Shown: piece by piece, positions 34,441-46,682 of the stretch
Numbering within the stretch: the first letter of the stretch is position 1
Layout: each line of letters starts with the position of its first letter
NCBI GenBank assembly: GCA_051294375.1
Contig: CM119265.1
Coordinates: forward strand, 778,089-842,088
Direction: 5' to 3'
Source: Paraspadella gotoi
Taxonomy: Eukaryota > Chaetognatha
Length of the DNA: 64,000 bases
The notes under the pieces: generated by a model
The model's database searches: none
The model's input: the letters and a program-made list of their open reading frames with translations, nothing else
Told to the model about the DNA's origin: nothing
Program-made: the position numbers and the translations under genes

Positions 34441-35239
34441 ATTTAATACAAGTTTGAGCAAACAATGTCGGATCTGCCCACGATAATTAAGCGGTAATCA
34501 GCTAAATAAATAAATAAATAAATAAATACTAAAGTAGAAATAATTACTAATAAAGTATAAATAATTTTTTTAACTATTATTATTTTTTCCACTTGCATCA
34601 TTCTTTCAGCTTGCAACAATCTTTCAATTTGCATCATTTTTTAAATATGCATAATTTTTTTAACTAGCATTATTTTTTTCAAATTGCATCATTTTTTTAC
34701 TTAATTAATGAGTAAGCATAAATAATAAAAATTCAAGTCGACTTGACTTTGGTTTTTTCTATGCAAACTCATTTCCACTCCTCAATTCCAACGAAACTTT
34801 ATATTCTGCTCAAACACACACTTTCTTAGCCACACAAAAAATTACATCTCATTCTATCCATTCAATTATGAATAAATCGATTAATTATGGATTAAAATTA
34901 TTAAAAAGATTCAAATAAATATGACTTATGTTTTTTCCATTTAAACTTATTTCCACTTGCACGATTCCATCGAAACTTTATATCCCGCTCAATCACACAC
35001 TTTCCTACCCACACTCAAAATTTCCTTCCAATCACGAGTAATTGGAGTTTTTTGCCGACGGACGGACGGACGGACAAAAAGAAAGACGGACGGACGGACG
35101 GACAGTTTTTGTTGCTTAATTTAGCATAATATGATGTTCTGATGTGATAAAAATGATTTACCGACAAGATTTAGGGGTGGGACCGATGGACCGACAAAGT
35201 GAATTATAGAGTCGGAATCAGCTGATAAGCGAATCCAAC
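34441..35239 (-). repeat. Interspersed GTCGGATCTGC repeat, inverted copy in the hAT element
   Basis: Plus-strand order runs from the element's 3' end (AACAATGTCGGATCTGCC, TTAAGCGGTAATCAGCTAA) through TTGCATCATT satellite-like units, GAGTAATTGGAGTTTTTTGC, GGAC repeats and GAATTATAGAGTCGGAATC. It shares its 3' terminus with the copy ending at about 61970. Confidence 0.82.
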
Positions 35240-36074
35240 TAAAAATAATCTATGATGACTTCATTTTTAAAGGCAAAAATATTTCACCAAGTCACGGCTT
35301 AACATTTTGAAATAAATTAAATACTGCAATAAGCAAATGATAATTTGGATTCGATTTCAAATCTATACTGAACAAACAAGAGACAACGTTTTAATCAAGC
35401 TTTTTTCTTTCTAAGAATAATTCTATATTTTGAAAAAAGAGCTGTATCTAAAAGGTGTGTTTAGCAAAGGTAATAGACAAAATTGTTTTACAAATTTGTT
35501 CAACCATTCATTTCAATCATAAGGTTTTATAAATTAAAATATAATGATGACTATTTGAAATAGAAGATGGAATGGTGATGTTGGCAGATTGAATAATATT
35601 GCTAAAGAGCGTTAGAACAGAGAAAGAATAAGATATAAATTTATATATATATATAAATTTTTCGGACAACTATTTCTACTTAGATTTGCTGTTTCTGTTT
35701 GTACATATTGATTTAGTTTTTGCTTGCCATTAGAAACACAATAAAAAAGCTAAAAAATAATGATTTATTTGAAATTCATCAGCAGTATAAATATATATAA
35801 ATAGAATGGAAAATAAAGCCTTAAAAATATTTTAGGTTTTTTAAATTAAGGTGTTTAAGCTGTTGTTCAGGTATAATAAAGTTAAATCGATTCATTATAT
35901 TTTTTATAATTAAAGTATGTATGTTAAAGATGTTTAAAAGTTTCAAGACAGAAACTTGTAAGTAAAACTATCTTAATTAATGGTCACTGTCATCAAATAG
36001 CATTTCCGTCATATTTTTAAAAAAATCATATTATTTTTTATTTTTATAAATTTTATTATTTCCCAAAAAAATTT

Positions 36075-36255
36075 TTGGAGCTGGAGTTGGACCTTTTTTT
36101 GCCCGCTCCGACTCCAGCTCCAGCTCCGGCCAAGATAAAATCTCAGCTCCAGCTCCAGCTCCCGCTCCGGTAGGAAAAGAAATTCAGCTCCAGCTCCAGC
36201 TCCGGCCAAATATGCCAGCTCCGGCAGCTCCGACTCCAGCTCCCGCTCCAGCTCC
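36075..36255. repeat. GAGCTG hexamer array, right end of the hAT element
   Basis: Inverted counterpart of 32425-32600, with the same block-and-spacer pattern including CCGGCCAA and ending at the terminal CATCCCTG. Confidence 0.9.
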
Positions 36256-37625
36256 ACATCCCTGCTTTCTATGTAACTTGGCTCCCTTTTTTAAAAATCT
36301 TTCCACTATTAAAAAGTCGTGATAAAAATCTTGAAGAACAGGTAAAGAAAATTTATTTAATTTAAAAACGGGAATGTCTTTTGGCTCATTCTACAGGTGC
36401 CGTCTTAAAAAGAGAGAGAAAGAGAGAGGAAGAGAGAGAGAGAGTCAAGATAAAAAAAAGGCTTCTTTTGTGCTTTTATCATCAAGTAGCTTATTTATTA
36501 AATAAATGGATAATTTTATATTGGTTATATCAATTTTATAAAATTTCGCTCCTTGTACTTTGATGCTAGTGCGAAGTACAAAATAGTATTCCCCATTCTA
36601 AATATTATAATATATAATATATATATAATATATATATATAATATATAATATTATATTATATGTTGAAATATTATACCTGGAGAAAGCGATGCCTTTTTAT
36701 TCGCGTATAATTGTTTAGTTTCGTTTAGATCGATAGAATCATTTGTTTCCGTTGAATATCTGAATTTACTCTTCCCCGCGATCAGCTGTTATTAAAGCTA
36801 ACGAACGAGCGTGTTTCAGTTTTATCTTTCACAAGTCTTTTACTCTCAATTCAAACACGTGTGTAAAAATGAAAAGGAAAATACTTTAAATAATGTTTTG
36901 TACTACTTTACTGCCAATGTTTTATTCTCTATTCTGGAACCCAAATTGAAGGTTAGTTTACATTGGATTTATATTGAATTGTACTTAGGTTATATATGTT
37001 ACTTATAAGTTTAAGGTTTAAAGTTTATACTAATTTAGCATTGTCTATTTTTTGTAGTTTTAACACACTTGCCTCTCCTTGAACCCCACTCCTCCTTCTT
37101 GCCTACCTGTCCTTCTACATTGCTCACCATGAATATTTGTACCTGAGATTGGAAATTGTATTATCTCAAAATGTGGTTACTATTTCTGCTTTATTACATG
37201 GTTCTAAGAATATAAGGTTATAGTTAAGGTGTTTTACATGTTAGAACTGTTTGGTTTCCAAAAATACTTATTTGAGAGCAGTTGAACACGGATTTGAATT
37301 CAATAATTAATTAGGGCACAAATTAGGGCACTCTAGAAGAATAGAGATGAAACTTAGATTTGTTTTATTTGCGATAATCTCAGATTATCTAGGTCGCGCG
37401 TTAAGAAGCGCTTCAATACCGCTTCATGGATAGTGAAGCCAGGTACCCTGGGAGTGAATAAACGAGACGGTGAGAGAGTCTTGATTAAAAGATTTAAGGG
37501 ACTTGCTATATCATTATCTTGTAAGTGTGATGGAGGCCTTAAACCACTAAAGCCAGGTGCAAGATAGCTTATTTATTAAATGAATGGATAATTTTTATAT
37601 TGGTTGTTTTAATTTTATATACTTG

Positions 37626-38150
37626 AAGAGACAGTAATAATTGTTATGAGTTAGTGACAGAACCGTTCAATATAAGCAGTCCCTGAGCTTTGGATCAGGC
37701 TGTAACACCGTGCTAAAGGCGGGTTAAGCGCCCCGTCCCTCTTAACTGCTAGGTGACCACCGGGCTAGAACCTCGGACCTTTGGTTCTTTATTGTTTCAT
37801 CCGTGGAGCTAAAAATCTTTTTCAATGTTTGTTTTTAAATAAATAATATCAAAACAATATATTATAACCTACTCAATTTAATGTAAAATTTAATTGCGCC
37901 GCGAGTACTCACGAAGCAACTCTATAAGTCACTGTTTGGTTGGTCTGTCGGTCGGTCTGTGGTTATATCTCGCCTATACTTGCTCATTTGTTAAGACAGA
38001 AAAAACCTCAAATCTAAGGGACTGCTAGCACCGCCTTCAGAAAATCCGAAAACATGGATAAAGAATAAAAGATAGGTTGGGAGGCGAATGACTTGCCCCC
38101 TGCACTAATTTCCGCTGAAGAACGGTTGGTTTATTTTAGTCCACCACTGT
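37626..38150 (-). mobile_element. Solo LTR of family A, split by an inserted receptor-gene fragment
   Basis: On the - strand, 38150-38077 gives the LTR start (ACTAAAATAAACCAACCG...CGCCTCCCAA) and 37788-37626 gives the remainder (CCAAAGGTCCGAGGTTCTAG...CTGTCTCTTCA). The join that would be continuous in a normal LTR is interrupted by 37789-38076. No second LTR or primer-binding site is adjacent. Confidence 0.8.
37789..38076 (+). pseudogene. Inserted copy of a receptor-gene 3' end and downstream DNA
   Basis: TTGTTTCATCCGTGGAGCTA matches the last exon of receptor 3 (TTGTTTCATCCGTGATGCTA at about 41008). The match continues through AAATAAATAATATC, GCGCCGCGAGTACTCACGAA and GGGACTGCTAGCACCGCC to GGATAAAGAATAAAAGAT, matching 41150-41410. 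About 100 bp of the receptor 3' UTR is missing. Only about 35 bp of coding sequence is present, so it is non-functional. Confidence 0.8.
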
Positions 38151-38491
38151 TTATTATAAAAATTCTTTCATTCTCTCTTTTATCTTTCTTGTCAGACAAG
38201 TTGAGGCCAAAATCTTCTCTCTTCTAAAACTGGAATCACACATCAGAAAAACGTGAAGCAAAGAAAAAAACCTGTTAAGAGTGGCGCGGTTGAAAACTTT
38301 TTATGTGGAGTTGTCCGACGGATTTTAATGAAAAGTAATAAAATGAATACTAAATGTTTGAAAAAAAACTAATAATTGTTAGTAATTAAACATCAAACTT
38401 ATATGATTTCTTTCATTTCTCCCTGTACCGTTCTCTAGAAAAAATAATGAACGACAATAACAACAGTCAAGCAAAGTGATAGATTCAAAAC

Positions 38492-41056
38492 ATGAATATC
38501 CAAGCATTTTCCCTCTGCCTTTGTTGGGCTCTGCTTGCAACGACCTGCTTGGCACGAGACTTCATCCTTTCGAACGGGAGCGCAATCGAATTTGACTGTC
38601 CTCGTCTCCGCAGAATCACAGACAATACGACCGTGTCTCCAGCGAACTACACTGTCTTTCCCACGATCGCTTACAAGACGTTCATCAATGGGTCCATTTA
38701 TGATATTGACGTCTTCTCTGCCAACCCTGATCCCGATTTAGAGAATGAAAAGGTGGACTGTGCCAACATTTCATCCACTCTTGCCGACTTCTGCAACGAC
38801 ATGGCAAAGAAAATCGTCCTTCAAAAATGGAAGACTATCGATGATGTTGAATGGGTTGATCTTCATTTCATTGCCTCCTACAAAGACGGCGGCTCGACCA
38901 TTTACTGCAAGACGCCAGCAGGATTTGCATCACCGCCCAAGGCCGGTGATGAAATTAGAATCACGATTTACGATTCCAATTCGATGGAATTTAATGTGAT
39001 GGACGGAGCTGATAAATTGCCAGGCGTTGATGAAGGACAACTGCTCAATGCCAGTTGTGGATTGAATATCAGCAAAGGAGACGGGAAATTGCCACTGGCC
39101 ATTCAATTCTCCACAACGAAAAGTAGGAAAATGTGTTTAAATGGGAATGTGAATCCGTAGCATTTCATTTTGGAAACAAATTGAGAATTAAAGAATATTT
39201 AAAAGCAAGACAGAAGATAACTATCACTCATGTTTTCTTTTTAAATCTTTTTTTTCCTGGCACAGAACCAAAGGAGTTCTTAGATCTTCCGATCATAAAT
39301 GTTTCACCAAGTGAGGTTCAGCTCAAGGATGTTGTTCTTAATAAAACTTTTTACAAACTCAAGTGCGTCTTTGGCGAAACACAAAGGTAAACTGAGTTTG
39401 ACAGATGGGAAATGTTATGAGGCTACTTTAGCTTTTTAAACGAGTAGATAAATTAATCATTAATTCATTTGTTAGTCAATATCATATAGTCGGACATTGC
39501 TATAAGTTTAGCACGCCTATAAGCATGACTCATTCGGTTGGGATTATTCGGTTGAGTAATGCCATCAGCTCATAGCTATTAAGCATCAGGAAGAGTGAGG
39601 ACGGCCGTAAACGGCCTTGGGGGCGTGGAAAACCCTTGAGCCTGGTTCCAAATCCAGGAACCTGTTCCACGGCTGCGAGCACTCTTCAGCCCAATTATTG
39701 CCTTATCTACAGGATTTTTTAATCAATTTTTAGTTACAATACTTTATTCTCCAAAGTTAGTTAACTTTTACATACTAAATCCAGTTGACAGCTATTTGAT
39801 TCAATGTCACTGATCAATTTCAACAATATAATTTACTTAATCCCCTTTCAGTCCATTGAAAGTCATCGAGAGTAAAAATCTACAAGTCCGGTTCAAACCG
39901 TACAACATGGTCATGCCTCATAGAAACCCAATAAAGCTTTTCTCTGCTGATGGAAATGCAATAAATAAAACTATTTTCTGCGTTACAAATGTGGGAAATC
40001 CAGCTGCATTAAATTGGACTGTGGAGGCAGAAGTTGATGGGAAGCTGAGGCCTGATATCATTCACAACGTGAATCCGAAAATCGTTCAGAGGTCTGGGAG
40101 AAAAATTGCCACCGTGAATTTTGTTGTAACTGTGGATGAAGATACAAAGGTAACATAAAAAAAAATGAGTTGAATTCATTTGGAAAAAAATAATATGATA
40201 ATAATAAAATGATAACAATGAAAACAAAACAAGATTAGATAGCTAATGAAAGGGACATATGCATGAACTTCTTAAAAAACTAGACAGCTGGCCTAATTTT
40301 GCTAGTACTTATAGATAAATTATCAGTATGAATAAATGAAAAAACTTGAGTGAAGTATTTTGGAGATTTCATTAATCTGTCATTAATCTGTCAAAATATT
40401 ATCTAATTTACTTATCGGACATACATGTATTATTCAAGGCATTATAAAAATTACAACTAAAAACAATATTTTGATGCATTTTTTTAGGTACTCTGCTCTG
40501 CTAAAAATGATGTTGGGGCAACAGAACTGGAAATTTCAATTCAAATGACAAAAAAAGTATGTTTGTATGAATCAATTATCCTCTTTTTAGTTGCGCCTCG
40601 GTCTGTCGGTTAAGCGCCCCGTTCCTCTGAACTGCTAGGCGACCACCGAGCTCCAATGCTGGACCTTTGAGTTGGGAGTTGAATGACTTGCCTCCTGCAC
40701 CAATGATGAATGGTTGGTGGATTTTAGTCCACCATAACCGTAACTTTAAAGTTTAAACCAAAATTTTTATTCATTAAAATTTTGCATTTAAACTATTTCG
40801 ACTATGATATAAAAATTGGGCACTATGTCATCTTAAAAGCCATTTTTATGCATTTATAACAATTTTCTTTCTTTACTGAATCTTATCTCAGGAAACCCCG
40901 GTGAACCCAACACCTGATCCATTGAAACCTTGGATTCCAACCATCGTCTCTATAATCGTCGCAGTTCACGTCTTCATCGGTCTTCTTATTCTCTTGGTTC
41001 TGTGTTGTTTCATCCGTGATGCTAAAAATAGAGAGAAGGAATCTTTACTAAAGTGA
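38492..41056 (+). CDS. Type I membrane receptor with Ig-like domains (receptor 3), intact
   Basis: Exons 38492-39122, 39266-39386, 39852-40149, 40488-40556 and 40892-41056; phases agree and the product is 427 residues. A signal peptide (MNIQAFSLCLCWALLATTCL) is followed by an N-terminal region with IEFDCPRLR, AYKTFINGSIYDIDVFSANP, KVDC, STIYCKTPAGF and ADKLPGVDEGQ, shared with receptor 2 and more distantly receptor 1. The second Ig-like segment contains NASCGLNISKGDG and KLKCVFG, and the third FCVTNVGNPAALNWTVEAEV and VLCSAKNDVGATEL. A transmembrane helix (WIPTIVSIIVAVHVFIGLL) and a 16-residue tail NREKESLLK end the protein. Several N-glycosylation sequons (NTT, NYT, NGS, NIS, NKT, NWT) lie in the ectodomain. 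AATAAA is at 41162-41167. Intron 4 carries an LTR fragment. This is the best copy for defining the family; its ligand is unknown. Confidence 0.88.
40590..40735 (-). repeat. Family A LTR fragment in intron 4 of receptor 3
   Basis: Reverse-complement remnants of the miniature LTR: GGTTAAGCGCCCCGTTCCTC, GCGACCACCGAGCTCC, TGACTTGCCTCCTGCACCAA and GATTTTAGTCCACCAT. It is degenerate and lacks the LTR end. Confidence 0.75.
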
Positions 41057-41204
41057 TTCAGGAATTTTATGAGAGATTTGGTGAAAGTACTTTACGTAAT
41101 GAAAATATTATGATAAATTGTAAACTATTGTGCTTCTTTTCTTTTTGGATGTTTGTTTTGAAATAAATAATATCAGAACAGTATATTATAACCTATGCAA
41201 TTTA

Positions 41205-41570
41205 ATGTAATTTTTAGTTGCGCCACGAGTACTCACAAAGCAATTCTATAAGTTCGGTCGGTCTGACGGTCGGTCTGTCGGTCGGTCTGTCTGTCAGTCA
41301 ATCTGTCCCATTTATGTTAAAAATGCTCATAACTTGAAAAAACCTCTAATCTAAGGGACTGCTAACACCGCCTTCAGAAAATCCGAAAACATGGATAAAG
41401 AATAAAAGATGGAATTCCGATGCAGTGCATGTCATAAATACAAATACAATATAAAGACGTTCGTTATGTACATAAATTTCCTAGTCATGAAGTCATGTGA
41501 TCACATTGAAATACATGTGAAAATAAAGTCACTGCGGCGCAACACATTGGATGGACCAATCTTGTTTATT
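41205..41570 (+). repeat. Interspersed repeat downstream of receptor 3
   Basis: GTCGGTCTGTC-rich head, then AAGGGACTGCTAACACCGCC, AAGTCATGTGATCACATTG and GCGCAACACATTGGAT. Related to 25640-25880 upstream of receptor 2 and 37880-38072. Confidence 0.8.
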
Positions 41571-42143
41571 TATTTCTTGGCAAATAGTTGATGAATCAGG
41601 GAACATTAATTATGCATTTATTTCAAGAATATATATATATATATATATCGCCTAAAAATAGAACTGAAAATTTGAAGTCTCACTACATTCTAAAGTTTAT
41701 TTATAAGTCGACGTTTACATTAATTCTTAGAAACTAGATATACTGATCTTCTGAAAGTAATTGTATTGTATTGTATTTATTCAGAAAGCACCATAGTGCA
41801 CCATAGTAATTTACAATGTAATCATATTCTGATGGTTAGTGAGTTTTTATTTAAATACGTATTCTATTTAAGTAACTACCGTCGACGAATTGGTAATCTT
41901 TTGTTTAAATCAAGTTGCCTCCGATTTTTTACTTTTGTCCGCGACGCCTCTATCAGCAAATAGACGAAATATGCAGATCGGCCGCTTTTAACAACAAATG
42001 AACAAGGTTTGAGTTAGATATACAAAAAAAAGCTTTGGGTTAACCTTACTTTATTGGTTTGTTACTTGTGAAAACTCACGAAATATGATGACTGACTAAA
42101 TTGAAAATACAAGAGACAGAGAGATAGAGAGAAACACACAGAT

Positions 42144-42199
<56 letters not shown>

Positions 42200-42276
42200 A
42201 GAGAGAGAGAGAGAAATAGAGCGATTTAAGACAAACCACACCGGTAACCTCGACTGAAATGCCGGGTCAGAGCGAC

Positions 42277-42343
<67 letters not shown>

Positions 42344-42715
42344 GTGAAACGAGTTTCTGCTCAGGACTTCGTTGTCTTCATCATTTTTTCTTCGTCTTCG
42401 TCATTATTTTTTTCGTAAGGATAACTTTTTTCGTATAAGGTAAGATAAAAATGAAAATTAACCATAAAATTTCTTTTTTTTACAACAAAAAAATTACCTT
42501 TTGTCATCAAAAAAGTACATCATTGTCAAACTTAAATTATTGATTCAAATTTCAACTAGTTTTTTACATATTTAGCAACTACTACAATGCTGCAATTAAA
42601 GGAAGCCGTTAAAACCGACTAATTATGCTAATTATTCAATAACTATCTTTTAAAAAAACAGCTCTTTAAGTTAACTATTATAAGTTCAGGTCTTTGAACT
42701 TCAGGGTTCATCACT

Positions 42716-42773
<58 letters not shown>

Positions 42774-43401
42774 CTCTCTCTCAGTTTCGGCTTTCAGCGA
42801 GGCTCAAAAACCAGTTAGGTAGTGATACTTGCTTTCAGGGTAAGTAAGATGTTTTACTGAAATTGAAAAAGCTTTAAACTCGAAGTTTATCATTGAGTTA
42901 ACTTTTATTAGATTTTTTAATCAAATCATACCTCGGTCATGGGTTGGGCCCAACTTGCCGGCGAAATAAATATATNNNNNNNNNNNNNNNNNNNNNNNNN
43001 CAGCCATGGAACGGGCTGAACCTATGTATTCGCCCGACGACATGCTAAACCAAAATAAATATTTTAGTTATAACCATTTAAAAAATTAATTTAAACTTAA
43101 TGTCGAATGTTTTCAAATTTTATCAATTCTTCATCGTATTTGTTTTAGGGTTTTTTTTTAAATCTTTGCCTTTCAATAGCGATTTAGAGCACATATTTAT
43201 TCACTGAAATTTCCTAAATAAGCCTTGGATTTTTTGCTTTCTTTTTCCATTACTGATATTATTTACTTTTGCCTTACAATGTTAAACAAAATTTTACTAA
43301 ATTTAAATTAAATTAAACTAAACTCACTCGCCAGACAAATGCAGATTTTGATTTACTCAATTCTTTAGTTTCGACGTGGGGAAGACAATTTTTTTTTCAG
43401 T

Positions 43402-45100
43402 CGGATCTGCTATCAGCAGATCCCGACTCTATAACCACTTTTTATAACTCACTTTTTCGGTCCCGTCGGTCCGCCCCCTCAATATTGTCGGGCACACACT
43501 TATATCATGTCAGCAACATCGAATTTTTATGATAAATTATGCAAAAAAAAATGATGTCCGTCCGTCCTCTGTCTGTTTCACGTCCGTCCGTCCGTCCGTC
43601 CGTCCGTCCCACCTTAGCAAAAACACCAATACTCGTGATTGGATGGATGGATTTAAATGTGAAATGTTGTGTGTAGATAGGTAAGTGTGTGATTGAGCGG
43701 AATATTAAAGCTTTCGATGGGGAATCGTCCGGTGGAAATGAGTTTAAATGGAAAAAAACAAAAAAAATATATTTACTATTTGAACACCCAATTGCCTCAT
43801 GAGTGGATGGGCTGATTGACCTGGGAATTTTGTATGTGGCGTAGGAAAGTGTGTTGATTGAAACAGGAAATCAAGTTTCGATGGCGAATAGTTTTGAGTG
43901 GAAATTGAGTTTAAATGGAAAAAAACAAAAAACTTGTTTTACTAATTGATTATGGCTTCTTTTTCCTTTTATTTAAATGTCATCTGCAGGATGTATTAAT
44001 AAATCAAAAATAATTAATCAGTTATTAATCAATGTAGTAAATAAATTAATCAATAATTAATTAATTTAGTCAATCCAATCCGTCCATCCGTCCCATCTTA
44101 GCAATAAAAGCTCCAATAACTCGTGATTGGCTGGTTGGATTGCGAATTTAAATTTTGTGTGTGGGGTTAGGAAGTGTGTTGATAAAAGCTGGATATAAAA
44201 TTTCGATGGAATCTTTGTGATGGAAATTAGTTTAATGGAAAAAAACATAAGTCGAATTTACTTAAATCTTTTTACTTATTTTAACCAATAAATACTCCAA
44301 TTAATCATTAATTGGGATGGATAGAAGTGAGTTTTGAAATTATGTGTGTGGGTAGGAAAAACGTATGACGAAGCTTGATATAAAGTTTCAGTGGAAACGT
44401 TACCAGTGGAAATGAGTTTAAAATGAAAAAAAATATGAGTCACATTTACTTGAATCTTTTTTATTTATTTTAAACCCATGATAAGATTGCAGATGAAATT
44501 TTGTGAGGCCGGTAGCGAAACAGTTGAGTGTAAGAAGCTTGATATAAAAGTTTTGACGGATGCAAGTTGAAAAAATTATTAAAGGTTGAAAAAAAATGAT
44601 GCAAGTTAAAAAAAATCTTAAAAAGCATAAGGATCGTCGCTATTGCATAAAAAAGAGAGAGAGAGAAGAGAGCAAAGACAGAGTGAGAGCTAGAGAGAGA
44701 GAGAGTGAGAGAGAAGAGGAGAGAGTGAGAGAGAGAGAGAGAGAAAGGAGACATAAAATAAAAAATCTTAAAAGGACTCAAGATCGAGCCAGAGCCCACT
44801 ATCATAGAAAATAATGAAAAAAAACCGGGAAACAAAAACGAAATGAATCATGCGATAACGAATTGTTGATGTACTAGTTAATGGGATTGACGGTAATACT
44901 AATTTGATGCATTGTAATAGTAATTATTGATGTAATAGGACATGATTATTGGATTCGTATGATAATCAATTATTGATGCGATGATAGTCATTCACTGCCT
45001 GTGATGATAGTCATTCAGTGATTGCGATGATTGTCATTCATTTGATGCGATGGTTGGTCACTTCATTGATTGCGATGATAAGTTCAATAAAACAAACAGA
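43402..45100 (+). repeat. Interspersed GTCGGATCTGC repeat, long copy
   Basis: Starts GTCGGATCTGCTATCAGCAG at 43402. The AACTCGTGATTGG / GAAATTTTGTGTGTGG / GAGTTTAAATGG module occurs about four times, each about 150-300 bp, followed by a GA tract and GATGATAGTCATTCA repeats. It is therefore internally tandem. The copy at 60431-61970 has the same order. Confidence 0.8.
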
Positions 45101-45543
45101 ATGCGTGTATGAGTGAAAGAGAGAGAGAGAGAGCTGAGAGAGAGAGAGGACAAAGAGAGAGAGAGAAAGAAAGAGGAGAGAGAGAGAGAAAGAGGAGGAG
45201 AGAATAAATGCCACGAAAATCTCGGTGATGAATGATGGGATTTTTGTTATTTGGAAAAAAATGCGCGGAATAAATTGGCAATAATAAAAAGTTTTTAGAA
45301 GGCAAAAAAATAATCAGAATTTTTCAAAAAAACAAACGATCACGCAAAAGATCGGACAGATTAGGGACCAGCGACACACACAGCAAGAGACAGAGAGAAC
45401 AGAGAGGAGAGAGAGAAAAAGGAGAGAGAAGAGAGAGAGAGAGAGAGCAGCCCGCCTGCAGAGAAAAGAGAAAGAGCGATATATAATAATTTAATAAGCT
45501 CTACAGCCCCTTTTACTCGTTTAAAAAGAGATCAGCAGTACTT

Positions 45544-45630
45544 ATGGCGCCCGCCACGTTAGCTGAGCTATTCTCTACCCAAAGGACCCGGGTTCGCGCC
45601 CCTGTTCGCGGCATTCCTTTTTTTTACATT
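45544..45630 (+). repeat. tRNA-derived sequence (SINE head or tRNA pseudogene)
   Basis: GTTAGCTGAGC resembles an A-box, and CCCGGGTTCGCGCCC contains a canonical B-box about 40 bp further on. A T-run (TTTTTTT) follows as a Pol III terminator. Complete acceptor-stem pairing is not evident, so it is not called as a functional tRNA. Confidence 0.55.
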
Positions 45631-45671
45631 AGTGAACCCACATTATATCTAAAAATTTTTTTTTTTGTAAA

Positions 45672-45716
<45 letters not shown>

Positions 45717-46682
45717 AGGCTGGACAGGACGCTGCAGAGCTGAACTCGTTTTAGAAGAAGCAGTACGGGAGAAAAAGATAGAGAGAGAGAGAGCCCGACA
45801 TATAATTAAACGTTATTTGTTTTGATAAAATTAAAAACATAAAACAAATACCAATATTGATATTGAAACATGAGAATTTTAAAGATCACATTGATGATTT
45901 AGAAGCCAATATATGAAAATTCAAACTCCCTATGGATATCACACTCTTTTCAGAAGCCCATGGATTGCAAAAAAGCTGCGAGACGAAGCTAAACCGAAAA
46001 AAAAATCTAGACCAGGACGGGGCTTTGCCCGCCTGGCTCGATATAGGGATATTTGTTTGTTTTTGCATAAAATGTAAAACAAAACATTTAATAACTGTCC
46101 TGACTCAAATTTTAAGACATCGATGATGAACAATGCTGCAATATAAATTATAATTATTCTTATTAATTAATTAATTTAATTAATCTAATTAATTAATATA
46201 AATAATCTAAATAATTAATTAAATAACAATTATTAATTAATTAATCTTATTAATTAATTAATTAATCTATTAATTAATTTAATTCAGACAATAATTATTA
46301 CCATTAGTTCGTAGCAGTGACGGACATGTTTGTCTAACTTGTTTATTCTTAATTTCGAAAGAGAGATAATTTTATTGGTGATTGGGAAAGACTTCTCTCA
46401 GACACTCTTTGGTCAATCAATTTAATTAAAAATTTAAAAATATTATAGCTCAAAAATTGAAAAAAATAAGTTTATGAGAACATGTAAAAAAGCATAAAAA
46501 TTTTTAGGAATAATTTTGTAGTATTATTTATCAATACTACTTTTGTAAGAATTTTCATTTTATTCAATTCATTTTAATAATACTTACATTTATAAAAAAA
46601 TTACGACCGATACTAACCATCGCTACTTGACCTAATTTATTTAACGATTTACTTAATCTGTTTCACTTATAATTTTCTTATC

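Larger units (their letters stand above)
32412..36264. mobile_element. hAT-superfamily DNA transposon, non-autonomous, with nested insertions
   Basis: Starts CAGGGTTGTGGAGC and ends GCTCCACATCCCTG, a terminal inverted repeat of hAT type. Both sides carry the perfect 8-bp target duplication CTTTCTAT (32404-32411 and 36265-36272). Just inside each end is an array of CAGCTC/GAGCTG hexamers (about 32425-32600 and 36075-36255). No transposase ORF is visible. The interior contains a family B miniature LTR element (33430-33993, - strand) and an inverted GTCGGATCTGC repeat (34441-35239), both probably inserted later. The 8-bp duplication shows that the whole 3.85 kb is one integration unit. Confidence 0.93.
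36273..38491. other. Intergenic region between the hAT element and receptor 3
   Basis: Holds a GA microsatellite (36410-36445), a TA-rich tract (36600-36660), parts of the TTGGTACAACC repeat in inverse orientation (36490-36545 and 37410-37620), a split solo LTR of family A (37626-38150) and the receptor 3 upstream region. No exon is supported in 36700-37380. Confidence 0.6.
41571..46680. other. Large intergenic region of repeats between receptor 3 and the EF-hand gene
   Basis: Contains a TA microsatellite (41628-41648), long GA tracts (42116-42213, 42276-42342), a CT tract (42716-42783), a gap, a GTCGGATCTGC repeat (43402-45100), further GA tracts (44653-44752, 45114-45205, 45395-45450, 45681-45713), a tRNA-like sequence at 45544 and TTAATTAA-rich DNA (46150-46290). 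No protein-coding exon is supported. Confidence 0.6.

Noticed and set aside
39540-39710. GC-rich structured segment in intron 3 of receptor 3 (GGCCGTAAACGGCC, CCTGGTTCCAAATCCAGG)
   Set aside because: Two local hairpins and a weak B-box resemblance suggest a SINE-like repeat, but there is no second copy or clear boundary in the window.
42940-43020. Possible inverted repeat around the 25-N gap
   Set aside because: Sequences on both sides share only short GC-rich words; the gap prevents any firm statement.
45544-45623. Functional tRNA gene
   Set aside because: A- and B-box-like motifs are present, but I cannot pair a full acceptor stem or a good anticodon loop; treated as tRNA-derived repeat.
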